A DNA stretch of 64,000 nt, taken from NCBI GenBank assembly GCA_963761445.1, contig CAVXHV010000018.1, forward strand, positions 62,001-126,000, read 5' to 3'. Within the stretch, counting starts at the first letter, position 1; every line of letters begins with the position of its first letter. Positions 1-8,734 of this stretch are shown here, one piece after another. The notes below the pieces were generated by a model, which did no database searches, was not told where the DNA came from, and saw only the letters and a list, made by a program, of their open reading frames with translations. The DNA is from CAVXHV01 sp963761445 (GTDB lineage: Bacteria; Planctomycetota; Planctomycetia; Isosphaerales; Isosphaeraceae). The position numbers and the translations under genes are program-made.

Positions 1-300
1 ACAGTTCGATTTAAGGACGCCCAGGGAAAACCGGTCGCGGGGCACTACCCGAGCAACGACGCGCTCCTGGTTCTTTCAGGCACCGCCGACTATCCCGGCG
101 CCGATACGCACGCGGGCGATTCGGTACTCTACACGAACCTGGACGCCGATCGTTCACGAGGATTTTATTCCGATGCCGACGGCCGCCTCACTCTCATTTC
201 GTTGGTCCCCGGAGCGAAATACTGGCTGTCCGGGACGAGCTTCACCGCCCTTGCCGGCGAGACGATCGATCTGCCGGACCTGACCCTACCGCGTCGATGA
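1..300 (+). CDS. C-terminal end of a carboxypeptidase-regulatory-like protein (partial)
   Basis: Frame 1 is open from the first base to a TGA at 298-300. The fragment starts with a VRFKDAQGKPVAGHY segment and ends with DADGRLTLISLVPGAKYWL and a GETIDLPDL tail. This matches the last about 100 residues of the three sigma-fused proteins downstream (for example RYKDPQGNPVAG and AEAGKTIDLPDV at 2937-3230), so it is the end of another member of the tandem array. The N-terminus, presumably with a sigma domain and membrane segment, lies outside the window. The role of these beta-sandwich domains in this family is not known. Confidence 0.8.
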   Translation, partial: TVRFKDAQGKPVAGHYPSNDALLVLSGTADYPGADTHAGDSVLYTNLDADRSRGFYSDADGRLTLISLVPGAKYWLSGTSFTALAGETIDLPDLTLPRR

Positions 301-339
301 TCGACAGCCGTCGACTCGTTTGCAATCGGTTCCATCACG

Positions 340-431
340 ATTTCTTCCGCAACTCGGGATACGATAGGAAAGTGCGAGCCAGTACCCGGTGTGGCGATGA
401 GATCCACGGCGGACAGAGGAAGCCTACGTCG
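340..431 (+). promoter_or_regulatory. Conserved leader with GGGATACGATAG motif upstream of the first array gene
   Basis: The motif GGGATACGATAG lies at 356-367. The whole block to the start codon resembles 8643-8734 upstream of the third sigma-fused gene, including the same distance (64 bases) between motif and ATG. An AGAGGAAG Shine-Dalgarno-like stretch sits just before the ATG at 432. The region is open in frame back to 297, so it could encode an N-terminal extension, but the other sigma-fused paralogue (5602) lacks it and its own alignable start is the internal Met. A shared promoter/leader is the simpler reading; this is inference. Confidence 0.4.
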
Positions 432-3236
432 ATGGCGTCACTGACATCCGGCTCGGTCGTCCGCCAGATCGGGTCTCTCTTCGAAGGCAGCTCGGTCGCC
501 GGAATGTCCGACCAAGAGCTCCTCGATCGCTTCACCGCGCGGCGCGACTCTGCCGGCGAGACCGCGTTCGCGGCACTCGTCCTGCGCCACGGGCCGATGG
601 TCCTGTGCGTCTGCAATGACCTGCTGGCCGATCGCCATCACGCGGAGGACGCCGTGCAGGCCGTCTTCCTGATTCTGGCCCAGAAGGCGCACTCGATCCG
701 CGATCCCGATTTGCTCGGCAACTGGCTCTACGGCGTCGCGCTGCGCACCGCCCGGTATGCCAGGCGCAGTCGCGGGCGCAACAAAGAGCAAGCCACCTCG
801 AGGCTGGACGCGATTCCAGGCGTCGCGGCCCCGTCCGCCGAGCAATCGCTCCTGGCCCGCGAACAGGCCGAGTTGCTGCACGAAGAGATCGAGCGCCTGC
901 CCCGCACGTTCCGCCTGCCGGTCGTTCTCTGCTACCTCGAGGGCCTTAGTGTCCATGAAGCAGCCCGCCGGCTCCGTTGGTCCCACGGAACGCTTCGGAG
1001 CCGGATGGCCCGCGCCCGTGAAAAGCTCAAGCGCGCCCTCACCCGCCGCGGCATCATCCTACCCGCCGCCACCCTGGCCGCGGCGCTTTCCACGCGTTCC
1101 TCCGTGGCGTCGGTTTCAGGGCACCTGTGTGAAACGACCGCGCACGCCGCGATCGAATTCGCAGCCGGCCGGTGCGCAGCGCCCCTGGCCACGGCCGTCG
1201 CCAGGGAGTTGCTTCGATGCACGTTGCTTCAAAAAGCAAAGCTCCTCGCGATGTCGCTCCTGTTGCTCGGCGCCATCGCCACGAGCGCCGCCTACCTGAC
1301 GCGGGCTCTGGCAAGGAACAACGAGCCCACGCCGCCCGCACCCGGAGTTCGCTCGGGGCAAGCATCACGGCAACCAGCAGCGCCCGCCAGCCCGGATCCG
1401 GACCAGGTCACCATTCATGGCCGCGTTCTCGCCCCCGATGGCAAGCCGGTACCCGGCGCCCGGGTCGCCGTGGTGGCCATGCCGCTGCCGCTTCCGCAAG
1501 TCCGCCGTGTGCGCGAACCGGAGCACTACGAAGTTTGGGGCTCGGCCACCGCCGATGCCGATGGCCGCTTCCGCATCGATGTCCCACGGATCGCAACCGA
1601 TCGCAACGCCTTGAATCTGGTCGTCGGGGCGACGGGATGGGCGCTCACGGGCAAGTACTTGGGAGACGATCCCCTTGGCTCGCCTTTAACGATCACGATG
1701 GAACCCGAACGTAGTGTCAGGGGAAGGTTGTTTGACGTGCAGGGCCAGCCGATCGCCGGAGTCCGCGTGCGCGTGAGTCAGTATCACACCGCTCCGTTTG
1801 ATGGCGCCGGCCAAGCCCCCGCGTGGCCCGAACCGGCGACGACCGACGAACAGGGCCGTTTCACATTTCGCGGACTGGGTCGAAGCTCGACGATCATGAT
1901 TGAAGCCAGCAGCGACCGCCACGCCCGGCAGACGTTCCGGATCGATCCCGCTGGCGAGCCGAAGACGGGCACGCTGTCCCTGACGCTGTCTCCCGCCCAG
2001 GCGATCGAGGTCCGCACCACGCGCGCCGACGATGGCAAGCCCCTGCCAGGCGTCTGGGTAAGCGTTCGCGGGGTTAGCCGACAGCGCCCATCAACAGAAC
2101 GACCCAACGGTGCTTCCACCAACGATCAGGGCCGCGCGCGAATCATACCTGCGTCCGGCGAATCCTTCTCGATCACGGCCTATGCACCTGCGGGCGAGCC
2201 TTATCTCGATGCGCGGGCGGATCTCGTTTGGCCCAAAGGCGCCGTGACGCATTCGATCGAGCTCAAGTTCAGCCGCGGCGTGCGCGTACCCGGCACGATC
2301 ACCGAAGCAGCGTCCGGCAAGCCGGTTGCCGGCGCGTTCGTCCATTATCGCCAGACGACAATCAACAACCCGCTCCTTCGACGTGGTGAAATGCGGCATG
2401 GTGAATCCGTGTCCGATCCCGAGGGCAAATTCCAGATCGTTGTTCCCGCCGGGCCAGGCAACCTGCTCGTTCAGGCAGCGACTCCCGACTATCTGCACAT
2501 CACCACGACGAACGCGGAGCTGGGAACTCGATCCTTGCCGAACGCGCGCATGTACCCCGATGCGCTGGCTCACATCGATATCAAACCCGGCGCCGCGCCG
2601 GAAAACGTGAAATTACAGTTCCGGCGCGGAGTGACAGTCGCCGGGCGAGTGATCGGGCCTGACGGCCATCCGGTTACGAATGCGATCGCTTTGGGCCGAA
2701 CCTACATTCCCAACAAGTTGAACGGCCTGCCATTCACCTTCTTCACAGGCAATGCGCCCCAGCTCAAGGTGCGAGACGGCCGCTTCGAGATCCCTGGGTG
2801 CGACCCCGAGAAACCCTTTACGTTTCACTTCCTCGACCGCGAGCACCAGCTCGGAGCAACCGTGGAGCTCTCCGGCAAATCCGCCCGGAACGGACCGGTA
2901 ACGATCCAGCTCGAGAAATGTGGCGCGGCAAACGTTCGATACAAGGATCCCCAGGGCAACCCGGTCGCGGGCCACACGGGCGACCAGCTCATGTTGATCA
3001 TCACGCCCGGCGCCGATATTAACGCGCGGCCGGATCAAATCATGGCCGATATGCAGTACCAGGCGAATCTGGATTCCGAGCGTCTTCGACGCTTGCGCAC
3101 AGACGCCGACGGCCGAATCACCTGGTCATCGCTCATCCCCGGTGCGAAATACCGCCTCCGCGGCCATGACGTCGACTTCACGGCCGAGGCCGGCAAGACA
3201 ATCGATCTTCCGGACGTCACCATCCCTCGCCCGTAA
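432..3236 (+). CDS. ECF sigma factor fused through a membrane segment to carboxypeptidase-regulatory-like domains
   Basis: 934 aa from ATG 432; an upstream in-frame ATG at 297 overlaps the previous stop, but Met 432 has an SD and aligns with the paralogues. Residues about 43-105 are sigma region 2 (DRHHAEDAVQAVFL, LGNWLYGVALR) and about 150-205 are region 4 with the HTH (EAARRLRWSHGTLRSRMARA). A linker with GHLCETTAHAAIEFAAG leads to one hydrophobic segment at about 272-293. The remainder, starting VTIHGRVLAPDGKPVPGA, is a series of carboxypeptidase-regulatory-like beta-sandwich repeats. Expected topology is sigma domain in the cytoplasm and repeats outside. Such fusions are known in planctomycetes; ligand and target genes are unknown. 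A membrane-tethered sigma factor implies release or membrane-bound activation, which is inference. Member of a tandem array. Confidence 0.85.
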   Translation: MASLTSGSVVRQIGSLFEGSSVAGMSDQELLDRFTARRDSAGETAFAALVLRHGPMVLCVCNDLLADRHHAEDAVQAVFLILAQKAHSIRDPDLLGNWLYGVALRTARYARRSRGRNKEQATSRLDAIPGVAAPSAEQSLLAREQAELLHEEIERLPRTFRLPVVLCYLEGLSVHEAARRLRWSHGTLRSRMARAREKLKRALTRRGIILPAATLAAALSTRSSVASVSGHLCETTAHAAIEFAAGRCAAPLATAVARELLRCTLLQKAKLLAMSLLLLGAIATSAAYLTRALARNNEPTPPAPGVRSGQASRQPAAPASPDPDQVTIHGRVLAPDGKPVPGARVAVVAMPLPLPQVRRVREPEHYEVWGSATADADGRFRIDVPRIATDRNALNLVVGATGWALTGKYLGDDPLGSPLTITMEPERSVRGRLFDVQGQPIAGVRVRVSQYHTAPFDGAGQAPAWPEPATTDEQGRFTFRGLGRSSTIMIEASSDRHARQTFRIDPAGEPKTGTLSLTLSPAQAIEVRTTRADDGKPLPGVWVSVRGVSRQRPSTERPNGASTNDQGRARIIPASGESFSITAYAPAGEPYLDARADLVWPKGAVTHSIELKFSRGVRVPGTITEAASGKPVAGAFVHYRQTTINNPLLRRGEMRHGESVSDPEGKFQIVVPAGPGNLLVQAATPDYLHITTTNAELGTRSLPNARMYPDALAHIDIKPGAAPENVKLQFRRGVTVAGRVIGPDGHPVTNAIALGRTYIPNKLNGLPFTFFTGNAPQLKVRDGRFEIPGCDPEKPFTFHFLDREHQLGATVELSGKSARNGPVTIQLEKCGAANVRYKDPQGNPVAGHTGDQLMLIITPGADINARPDQIMADMQYQANLDSERLRRLRTDADGRITWSSLIPGAKYRLRGHDVDFTAEAGKTIDLPDVTIPRP

Positions 3237-3251
3237 AGGACGCTCGGCACT

Positions 3252-5277
3252 ATGAAGCAGACCGCTCTCTCGTTGCTGCTGATCGCCGCGGGTGCCACGG
3301 GCGGCGTGGTCCCTGGCACCGGCCGCCCCGCGGAATCAGGACCCGAAAATCGCACCACCCCTCGCTCAAACCCCTGACGCGGCTCTGCCGATCGATGGAA
3401 TTCCCGCACCGGGCCGAATGTTCGTCACCGGCCGCGTCCTCGATCCGTCCGGCAACGAATTGGCTGGCGTTCCCATCGAGATCATCGGGCGCCTTCGCGA
3501 GCCCTGGGTGCGCACGACGGTAGGCAAGAGCGCCACCGTGTTCTCGGTCACGGCCTGTCGACCGCCGGCGGCCGCTTCAGCCTCGAAGCGTCCCGCACCT
3601 CGTTCACGCGGTTCTTTGAAGTCTACGCCCTGGCCGCGGCGCCCGGCTTCGGCCTCGGCTGGGCCGAGCTTAACGCCAATGCCGGCGCGCCCACTGTCGA
3701 GATCCGCCTCCGAGTCGAGCAGGTCATTCGCGGCAAGCTATTCGATGTGAACGGGCAGCCCGCTCCCAAGGTCAAGCTTGAGATCACGAGCGTGGGCCGT
3801 CCTACCAAGACCGGCATGTTCGACGGTGTCAACATCGGCAGCGCCCACCTACCTGACGCACTCCGCAACTGGCCGCGCCCGGTCACGACCGACGACCTGG
3901 GCCGGTTCACGCTCGCCGGAATCGGCCGCGATGTCATGGTGAGTACCAGCGTCCGCGACGGCCGCTTTGCTGGCCAGAACTTTCGCATCCAGACCGACAA
4001 TCATGATGGTGCCAAGGAGTTTTCACAGAGCCTCGAGCCCGCAACCATCATCGACGGACAGGTCGTCGCCGCCGACACGGGCGAACCGATTATGGGCGCG
4101 GTGATCTCGATGTCCTCGGGCGCGCACGTGCGCACCGACGAGCACGGACACTACACGACGGACGTTCGCCCCGCCATCCATTACCGTGCCGAAGTGTTTC
4201 CCCCCGACGGCACTCCCTACCTCGCAATCGAGCAGGACGTTTCGTGCCCCAAAGGTACGGTCAAGCAGACTGAAGACGTGAAGCTTCCCCGCGGTGTCTT
4301 GCTCCAGGGCAAGGTGATCGAGAAACGGTCCGGCCGCTCGATCGCCGGCGCGAGCGTGCAATGGCTCGCGACTCGTTCAAGGGCCGGTGTGATCGAGGGC
4401 TGGCAATCCGTCGTTGCCACCAGGGATGACGGCTCCTATCAGATTGTCGTTCCGCCCGGAAAAGGGCACTTGTTCGTTTATGGCCCGACTTCCGACTACG
4501 TTCTCGAACTGATCGGCAGCCGGATGCTCGCAGCAGGCATGCCCGGCGGAGAACGTTACTACGCTCATGACATCATCCCCTGGGAAGTCAACGCGGGTGA
4601 TTCACCGCACGAGTTCAATTCCGAGCTTCGCCCGGGCGTGATCGTCAGGGGGCGACTGATCGGCCCAGCCGGCCAAACAGTCGACAAGGCCGAAATCGTC
4701 GCATTGCTCCATTTCAACTACTTCCACCTGAACTGGCGCGGCGATCTGACGATTCATGCGCACGACGGATCGTTCGAGCTGCACGGGCTCGATCCGGAAA
4801 AAGCCACCCGCGTGTCGTTCCTCGACGCCGATCACCAGTGGGGCGCCGACCGTCGAGCTTTCGGGCGAACAGTCCGGCAAAGACGTCGAGGTCCAGCTCC
4901 TGCCGTGCGGAAGGGCGAAAGCTCGCTTTATCACGCCAGATGGCAAACCGGTCCCGAAGATCTCTCCCCAGCTCGAAATCCTCGGCAGCAACGGCCCCTC
5001 CTCGCTGACCAGAACCGCCGAAGCGCAAGCACAGCTCGCCGCCGACGCGGCTGCCGTCGTCAACCTCGATCGCAAACACTACTGGAATGGCCAGTTCACC
5101 GACGCCGAGGGCCGCATCACGCTTCCGAGCCTGATCCCCGGTGCGACCTATCGGATTAACGACTGGTCGACCGTGAATGACGAAAACAAAGGCGTCCAGG
5201 TCCGCAAGGATTTCACTGTGAAGCCTGGTGAGACCTTGGATTTGGGTGACATCCTGATCGAAAAGCCGGCGCGATGA
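3252..5277 (+). pseudogene. Secreted carboxypeptidase-regulatory-like protein without sigma domain, three frameshifts
   Basis: A reconstructed protein of 674 aa starts at ATG 3252, 15 bases after the preceding stop with AAAGGA upstream. It opens with a hydrophobic signal-like stretch (MKQTALSLLLIAAGATG) in place of the sigma domain. Homology to the neighbours continues through PGRMFVTGRVLDPSG, GKLFDVNGQPAPKVKL, DGSYQIVVPPGKGHLFVYGP and PSLIPGATYRINDWS. The frame changes three times: near 3297-3305 (extra base), near 3541 (missing base, giving LGHGLSTAGGRF in the other frame) and near 4848 (extra base inside HQWGA-TVELSG). After the third shift the frame runs cleanly to the stop. The indels may be sequencing errors, as several other genes here carry single-base shifts, but three in one gene make real decay plausible. 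Confidence 0.65.
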
Positions 5278-5376
5278 CCGAACGGAGATTCGGTCCGCGT
5301 CACCACGCAGCGGGCTTATGAAATGAAGGCGTCCACGTAGACGTTAAGGGTCATCGGCACGAACCGTCAAAGAGCA

Positions 5377-5427
5377 AGGGCCGTCCTTCCGGACGGCCCT
5401 GCTACCCAACCACCAAAAGTGGTTGGG
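5377..5427 (+). terminator. Two tandem stem-loops after the broken array gene
   Basis: AGGGCCGTCC, loop TTCC, GGACGGCCCT (5377-5400) is a perfect 10-bp stem. Directly after it CCCAACCAC, loop CAAAA, GTGGTTGGG (5405-5427) forms a 9-bp stem. Neither has a T-tract. They lie 100 bases after the stop at 5277 and before the next start at 5602, so transcription termination or 3'-end protection is the likely role. The rest of 5278-5601 shows no gene. Confidence 0.5.
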
Positions 5428-5601
5428 GGGATATCCCCTCAAGTATAAAGCCCGGTAGCCTTCTGGTCAATCTTCTCCAAATTGCCAAACCGCAGGTCGT
5501 TACCTGAGTTCGCGAAAGAAAGCGGGACAAGTAGAATGGTATCCGGGCAGTATAGAGCGCGAGACAAGCGTAGCGGGTTTGCTGGCTCGGAGCGCCGCGG
5601 G

Positions 5602-8526
5602 ATGACGAATGTGACGCCTCAATCGGTCGTCCGGCAGATCGGATCGCTGTTCGAGGGCGCCGCGGTCAACGGACTTTCCGACCGGCAGCTTCTGGACCGC
5701 TTTATCGCACGGCCCGATTCGGCAGGTGAGGCGGCGTTCGCAGCCTTGGTCGCGCGTCATGGGCCGATGGTCCTGAGCATTTGTAATCAGCTTCTGGGCG
5801 ATCAACACCACGCCGAAGACGCCTTCCAGGCCGTGTTCCTCGTTCTGGCTCGACGGGCGAGATCTATTCGCGATCCCGACTTGCTAGGGAACTGGCTCTA
5901 CGGGATCGCGCTGCGCATTGCGCGGAAGGCGAGAAACCGTCTTGCTCGGCAGCGGAGGACAGAAGATGGCTGTACAGTGACTCATTCGGAACCCGCCTCA
6001 ACCATCACATCCGAGCAGGTGGCAATCGCGCGAGAGCAGGCAGAAACGCTGCATGAGGAAATCGATCGCCTGCCGGTCGTGTTCCGCTTGCCGGTCGTGC
6101 TTTGCTATTTCGAGGGGCTCACTCTGGATCAAGCCGCGTTGCGTCTCCGCTGCCCGGCCGGAACGATCCACAGTCGATTGGCCCGCGCCCGCGAAAGGCT
6201 CGGGCGCGGCCTCACCCGTCGCGGCATCATCATGCCGGCAGCCGCACTCGCCGTGGCTTTGTCCCCCGGCTCCGCATCTGCCTCGGTTTCATCCCACCTG
6301 TGCGAAACAACCGCGCGTGCCGCGATTTCATTCGCGGCTGGCCAAGCCGCCGCGCCGATGGCAGCAGACCTTGCCCGGGAGGTGCTTCGATCGATGATGT
6401 TGCACAGATTCAAACTCGCGTCGCTAACGCTGTTCTTCGTCGGTGTGGTGGCCACGAGCACCGGCTATCTGACGCGATCTCTGGCGCGAAGTGATGAGCC
6501 CAAGAGCCGCGCGACGATTCCGCAAGCGCCTGCCCTGGCGAAGCCGGACGAAACGAACGCGAAGCCTGCGCCCGGTCGCATGTTCGTGGTCGGCCGTGTG
6601 CTTGATCCCCAGGGTAAACCCGTGCCGGGGGCAACCGTCGCGGCCTCGGCGGTGCCCAAATTCGCGGAGAGCGCGGGCGGTCTCGAGCGTCGAGCGCTGA
6701 CGGAATTGGGGCACACAGGCGCGGATGCAGCCGGTCGCTTTCGCCTCGATTCGCTCCGTACGTCCTCTTCCAGAAACGACGGGTTTGTGGCGATCGCGTT
6801 GGCACCCGGCTACGGCGTCGGCTGGGCCAAGAGCGATGTTGACGCCGATCAGCCGGCGGCCGACATAACCCTCAATCCCGAGCAGGTGATCGAGGGCCGC
6901 CTTTTCGACCTGAACGGCCGGCCTGCTCAGGGCGTCGCGGTTTCGGTCTCCTCGATCGAACGCCAGGTCGGCAACGACTCAGGCCGCCCAATCGTCGGTC
7001 GACTCTTCGAAGGTCCCGTCTACGAATGGACGCGTGTCAACGACATGCCGGCCTGGCCAAAACCCGCAACAACCGATGCGGAGGGGCGCTTCACTATCCA
7101 CGGCGTCGGCCGCCGGCTCAAAGCGGCGCTCAGCGTCATCGACCCTCGATTTGCTCTTCAGAACATCGACGTCGAGACCGACGACGCACCCGGCCCGAAG
7201 CTCGTGAACCAGGCGCTCGAGCCAGCCAATGTCTTCATCGGTAAGGTCACGGACGCCGAAACCGGCAAGCCCGTTCCACATGCCCGCGTGCGATTCTTCG
7301 CCAGGACTGATGCGATCGAACGCCGTTTGTTCGGGATTACGCGATTCCAGGCTGATGGCGAAGGAAGATTTCGCGCGAACCCCTCGCCAGGCGAGCGCTA
7401 TGAGATCTACGCCACGCCACCCGACGGGAAGCTCTATGTTGAAACTCACAAGACTCTTGACTGGCCCAAGGGCGCCCGCGAGCAGCCACTTGACCTGACT
7501 CTCGATCGCGGCGCGGCCATTCGCGGCACGGTCGTCGAAGACGGTACCGGCCGTCCGGTCGCCGGCGCACCGGTGACCTACCTCACACATTCGCGGGCAG
7601 ACGTCAATCGTCCCGGCTGGCACAGCGAAACGCTAACCGCGTCCGACGGGTCGTTCGAGCTAGCCGTCGTGCCCCGCGCCGGTCACCTGGCCATCCAGGC
7701 ACCGAGCGACGACTACATTCTGCGCGAGATCGGCATCCTCGAGCTGGCTTGGGGCACACCGGGCGGCCAACGGGTGTATTCCGGCGCTTTTCTCGCCTGC
7801 GACCCAAAGCTAAACGGGCCCGGACTCGATGTACACCTCGCGCTTCGCCGAGGCACGACAGTGAACGGCCGCGTCGTCGGGCCCGACGATCAGCGTGTTG
7901 ATGATGTCTGGATCATTGGCCGCGCCGCGCTCGATCCTCATTCGTTTGCACCGGCGATTCGGCGCTGGACGGGTTCCTACCATGGCCAGGCATCAAACGG
8001 CCAATTCGAACTGCACGGGCTTGACCCACACGCCGAAATCCGGGTGGTTTTTCTTCAGCCCAAACGCAAGCTGGGCGCCGTGGCGAGTCTTGCAGGCAAG
8101 TCGGCGTCCGGTGCACCCGTCACCATTCGTCTCGAGCCCTGTGGCTCCGCGAACGCTCGACTTGTCGACGCTCAAGGCAGATCGCTTGCCGGCTACGGTA
8201 ATAGATCACTCTTGCTGATCAGACTGGTGATCACGCCTGGACCAGAGCACCTGAGCCGCGACCCCGAGGACAAGAAGCAACTTGCCGGCGAAGCCGATAC
8301 GCTGATGCGGATCGACCCGATCAACTATTTCAAACTGCCGATTTCCGATTCTCAGGGCCGGATCTCGTTCCCAGCTTTGATCCCCGGCGCAACCTACCGA
8401 ATCAGTGATTTCTCCACGCTGGACAACGGCAACGGACCCATCCACCTCCGAAGAGAGTTCACTGTAAAGCCCGGCGAAACGCGAGAGCTCGGCGACATCT
8501 TGATCGAAAAACCGCGAGCGTTGTGA
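5602..8526 (+). CDS. ECF sigma factor fused through a membrane segment to carboxypeptidase-regulatory-like domains
   Basis: 974 aa from ATG 5602, chosen because MTNVTPQSVVRQIGSLFEG aligns with the starts of both paralogues; in-frame ATG 5536 and an earlier start at 5482 are alternatives. Region 2 is visible in HHAEDAFQAVFLVLARRARS and LGNWLYGIALRIARKA, region 4 in DRLPVVFRLPVVLCYFEGL and AALRLRCPAGTIHSRLARAR. After VSSHLCETTARAAISFAAG comes a single membrane segment at about 270-292 (FKLASLTLFFVGVVATSTGY), then repeats starting MFVVGRVLDPQGKPVPGA. It ends LIPGATYRISDFS and FTVKPGETRELGDILIEKP, a tail shared with the other members. The leader differs from that of the 432 and 8735 genes, suggesting separate regulation. 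Confidence 0.85.
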   Translation: MTNVTPQSVVRQIGSLFEGAAVNGLSDRQLLDRFIARPDSAGEAAFAALVARHGPMVLSICNQLLGDQHHAEDAFQAVFLVLARRARSIRDPDLLGNWLYGIALRIARKARNRLARQRRTEDGCTVTHSEPASTITSEQVAIAREQAETLHEEIDRLPVVFRLPVVLCYFEGLTLDQAALRLRCPAGTIHSRLARARERLGRGLTRRGIIMPAAALAVALSPGSASASVSSHLCETTARAAISFAAGQAAAPMAADLAREVLRSMMLHRFKLASLTLFFVGVVATSTGYLTRSLARSDEPKSRATIPQAPALAKPDETNAKPAPGRMFVVGRVLDPQGKPVPGATVAASAVPKFAESAGGLERRALTELGHTGADAAGRFRLDSLRTSSSRNDGFVAIALAPGYGVGWAKSDVDADQPAADITLNPEQVIEGRLFDLNGRPAQGVAVSVSSIERQVGNDSGRPIVGRLFEGPVYEWTRVNDMPAWPKPATTDAEGRFTIHGVGRRLKAALSVIDPRFALQNIDVETDDAPGPKLVNQALEPANVFIGKVTDAETGKPVPHARVRFFARTDAIERRLFGITRFQADGEGRFRANPSPGERYEIYATPPDGKLYVETHKTLDWPKGAREQPLDLTLDRGAAIRGTVVEDGTGRPVAGAPVTYLTHSRADVNRPGWHSETLTASDGSFELAVVPRAGHLAIQAPSDDYILREIGILELAWGTPGGQRVYSGAFLACDPKLNGPGLDVHLALRRGTTVNGRVVGPDDQRVDDVWIIGRAALDPHSFAPAIRRWTGSYHGQASNGQFELHGLDPHAEIRVVFLQPKRKLGAVASLAGKSASGAPVTIRLEPCGSANARLVDAQGRSLAGYGNRSLLLIRLVITPGPEHLSRDPEDKKQLAGEADTLMRIDPINYFKLPISDSQGRISFPALIPGATYRISDFSTLDNGNGPIHLRREFTVKPGETRELGDILIEKPRAL

Positions 8527-8642
8527 GACTCGTAATTATCCGACTCCCTCAGGAGAGGGCGGCCCCACGTCGGGTGACGGCCGCGCGCGGAAGACGAACT
8601 CGAGCCAGTTGATTTGCTCCGCTCGCGAACGGCTTCTCCGCG

Positions 8643-8734
8643 ATTTCCTGCACAATCCGGGATACGATAGTCGACTGCGAGGCAGTACCTGGTGTGCGAA
8701 TGAGATTCACGGCGGGTGGAGGAGGCCTGCGGCG
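8643..8734 (+). promoter_or_regulatory. Conserved leader with GGGATACGATAG motif upstream of the third sigma-fused gene
   Basis: GGGATACGATAG recurs at 8659-8670, with the same distance to the ATG at 8735 as in the leader at 340-431, and is followed by matching CAGTACC-GGTGTG and GAGAT-CACGGCGG stretches. A GGAGGAGG Shine-Dalgarno sequence sits just upstream of the ATG. The similarity could come from recent duplication alone, but the unchanged spacing is compatible with a promoter -10-like element and 5' UTR. Confidence 0.4.

Noticed and set aside
297..431. N-terminal extension of the first sigma-fused protein from ATG 297
   Set aside because: ATG 432 has an SD and aligns with the paralogues; the 5602 paralogue has no such extension, so the block is read as a leader.
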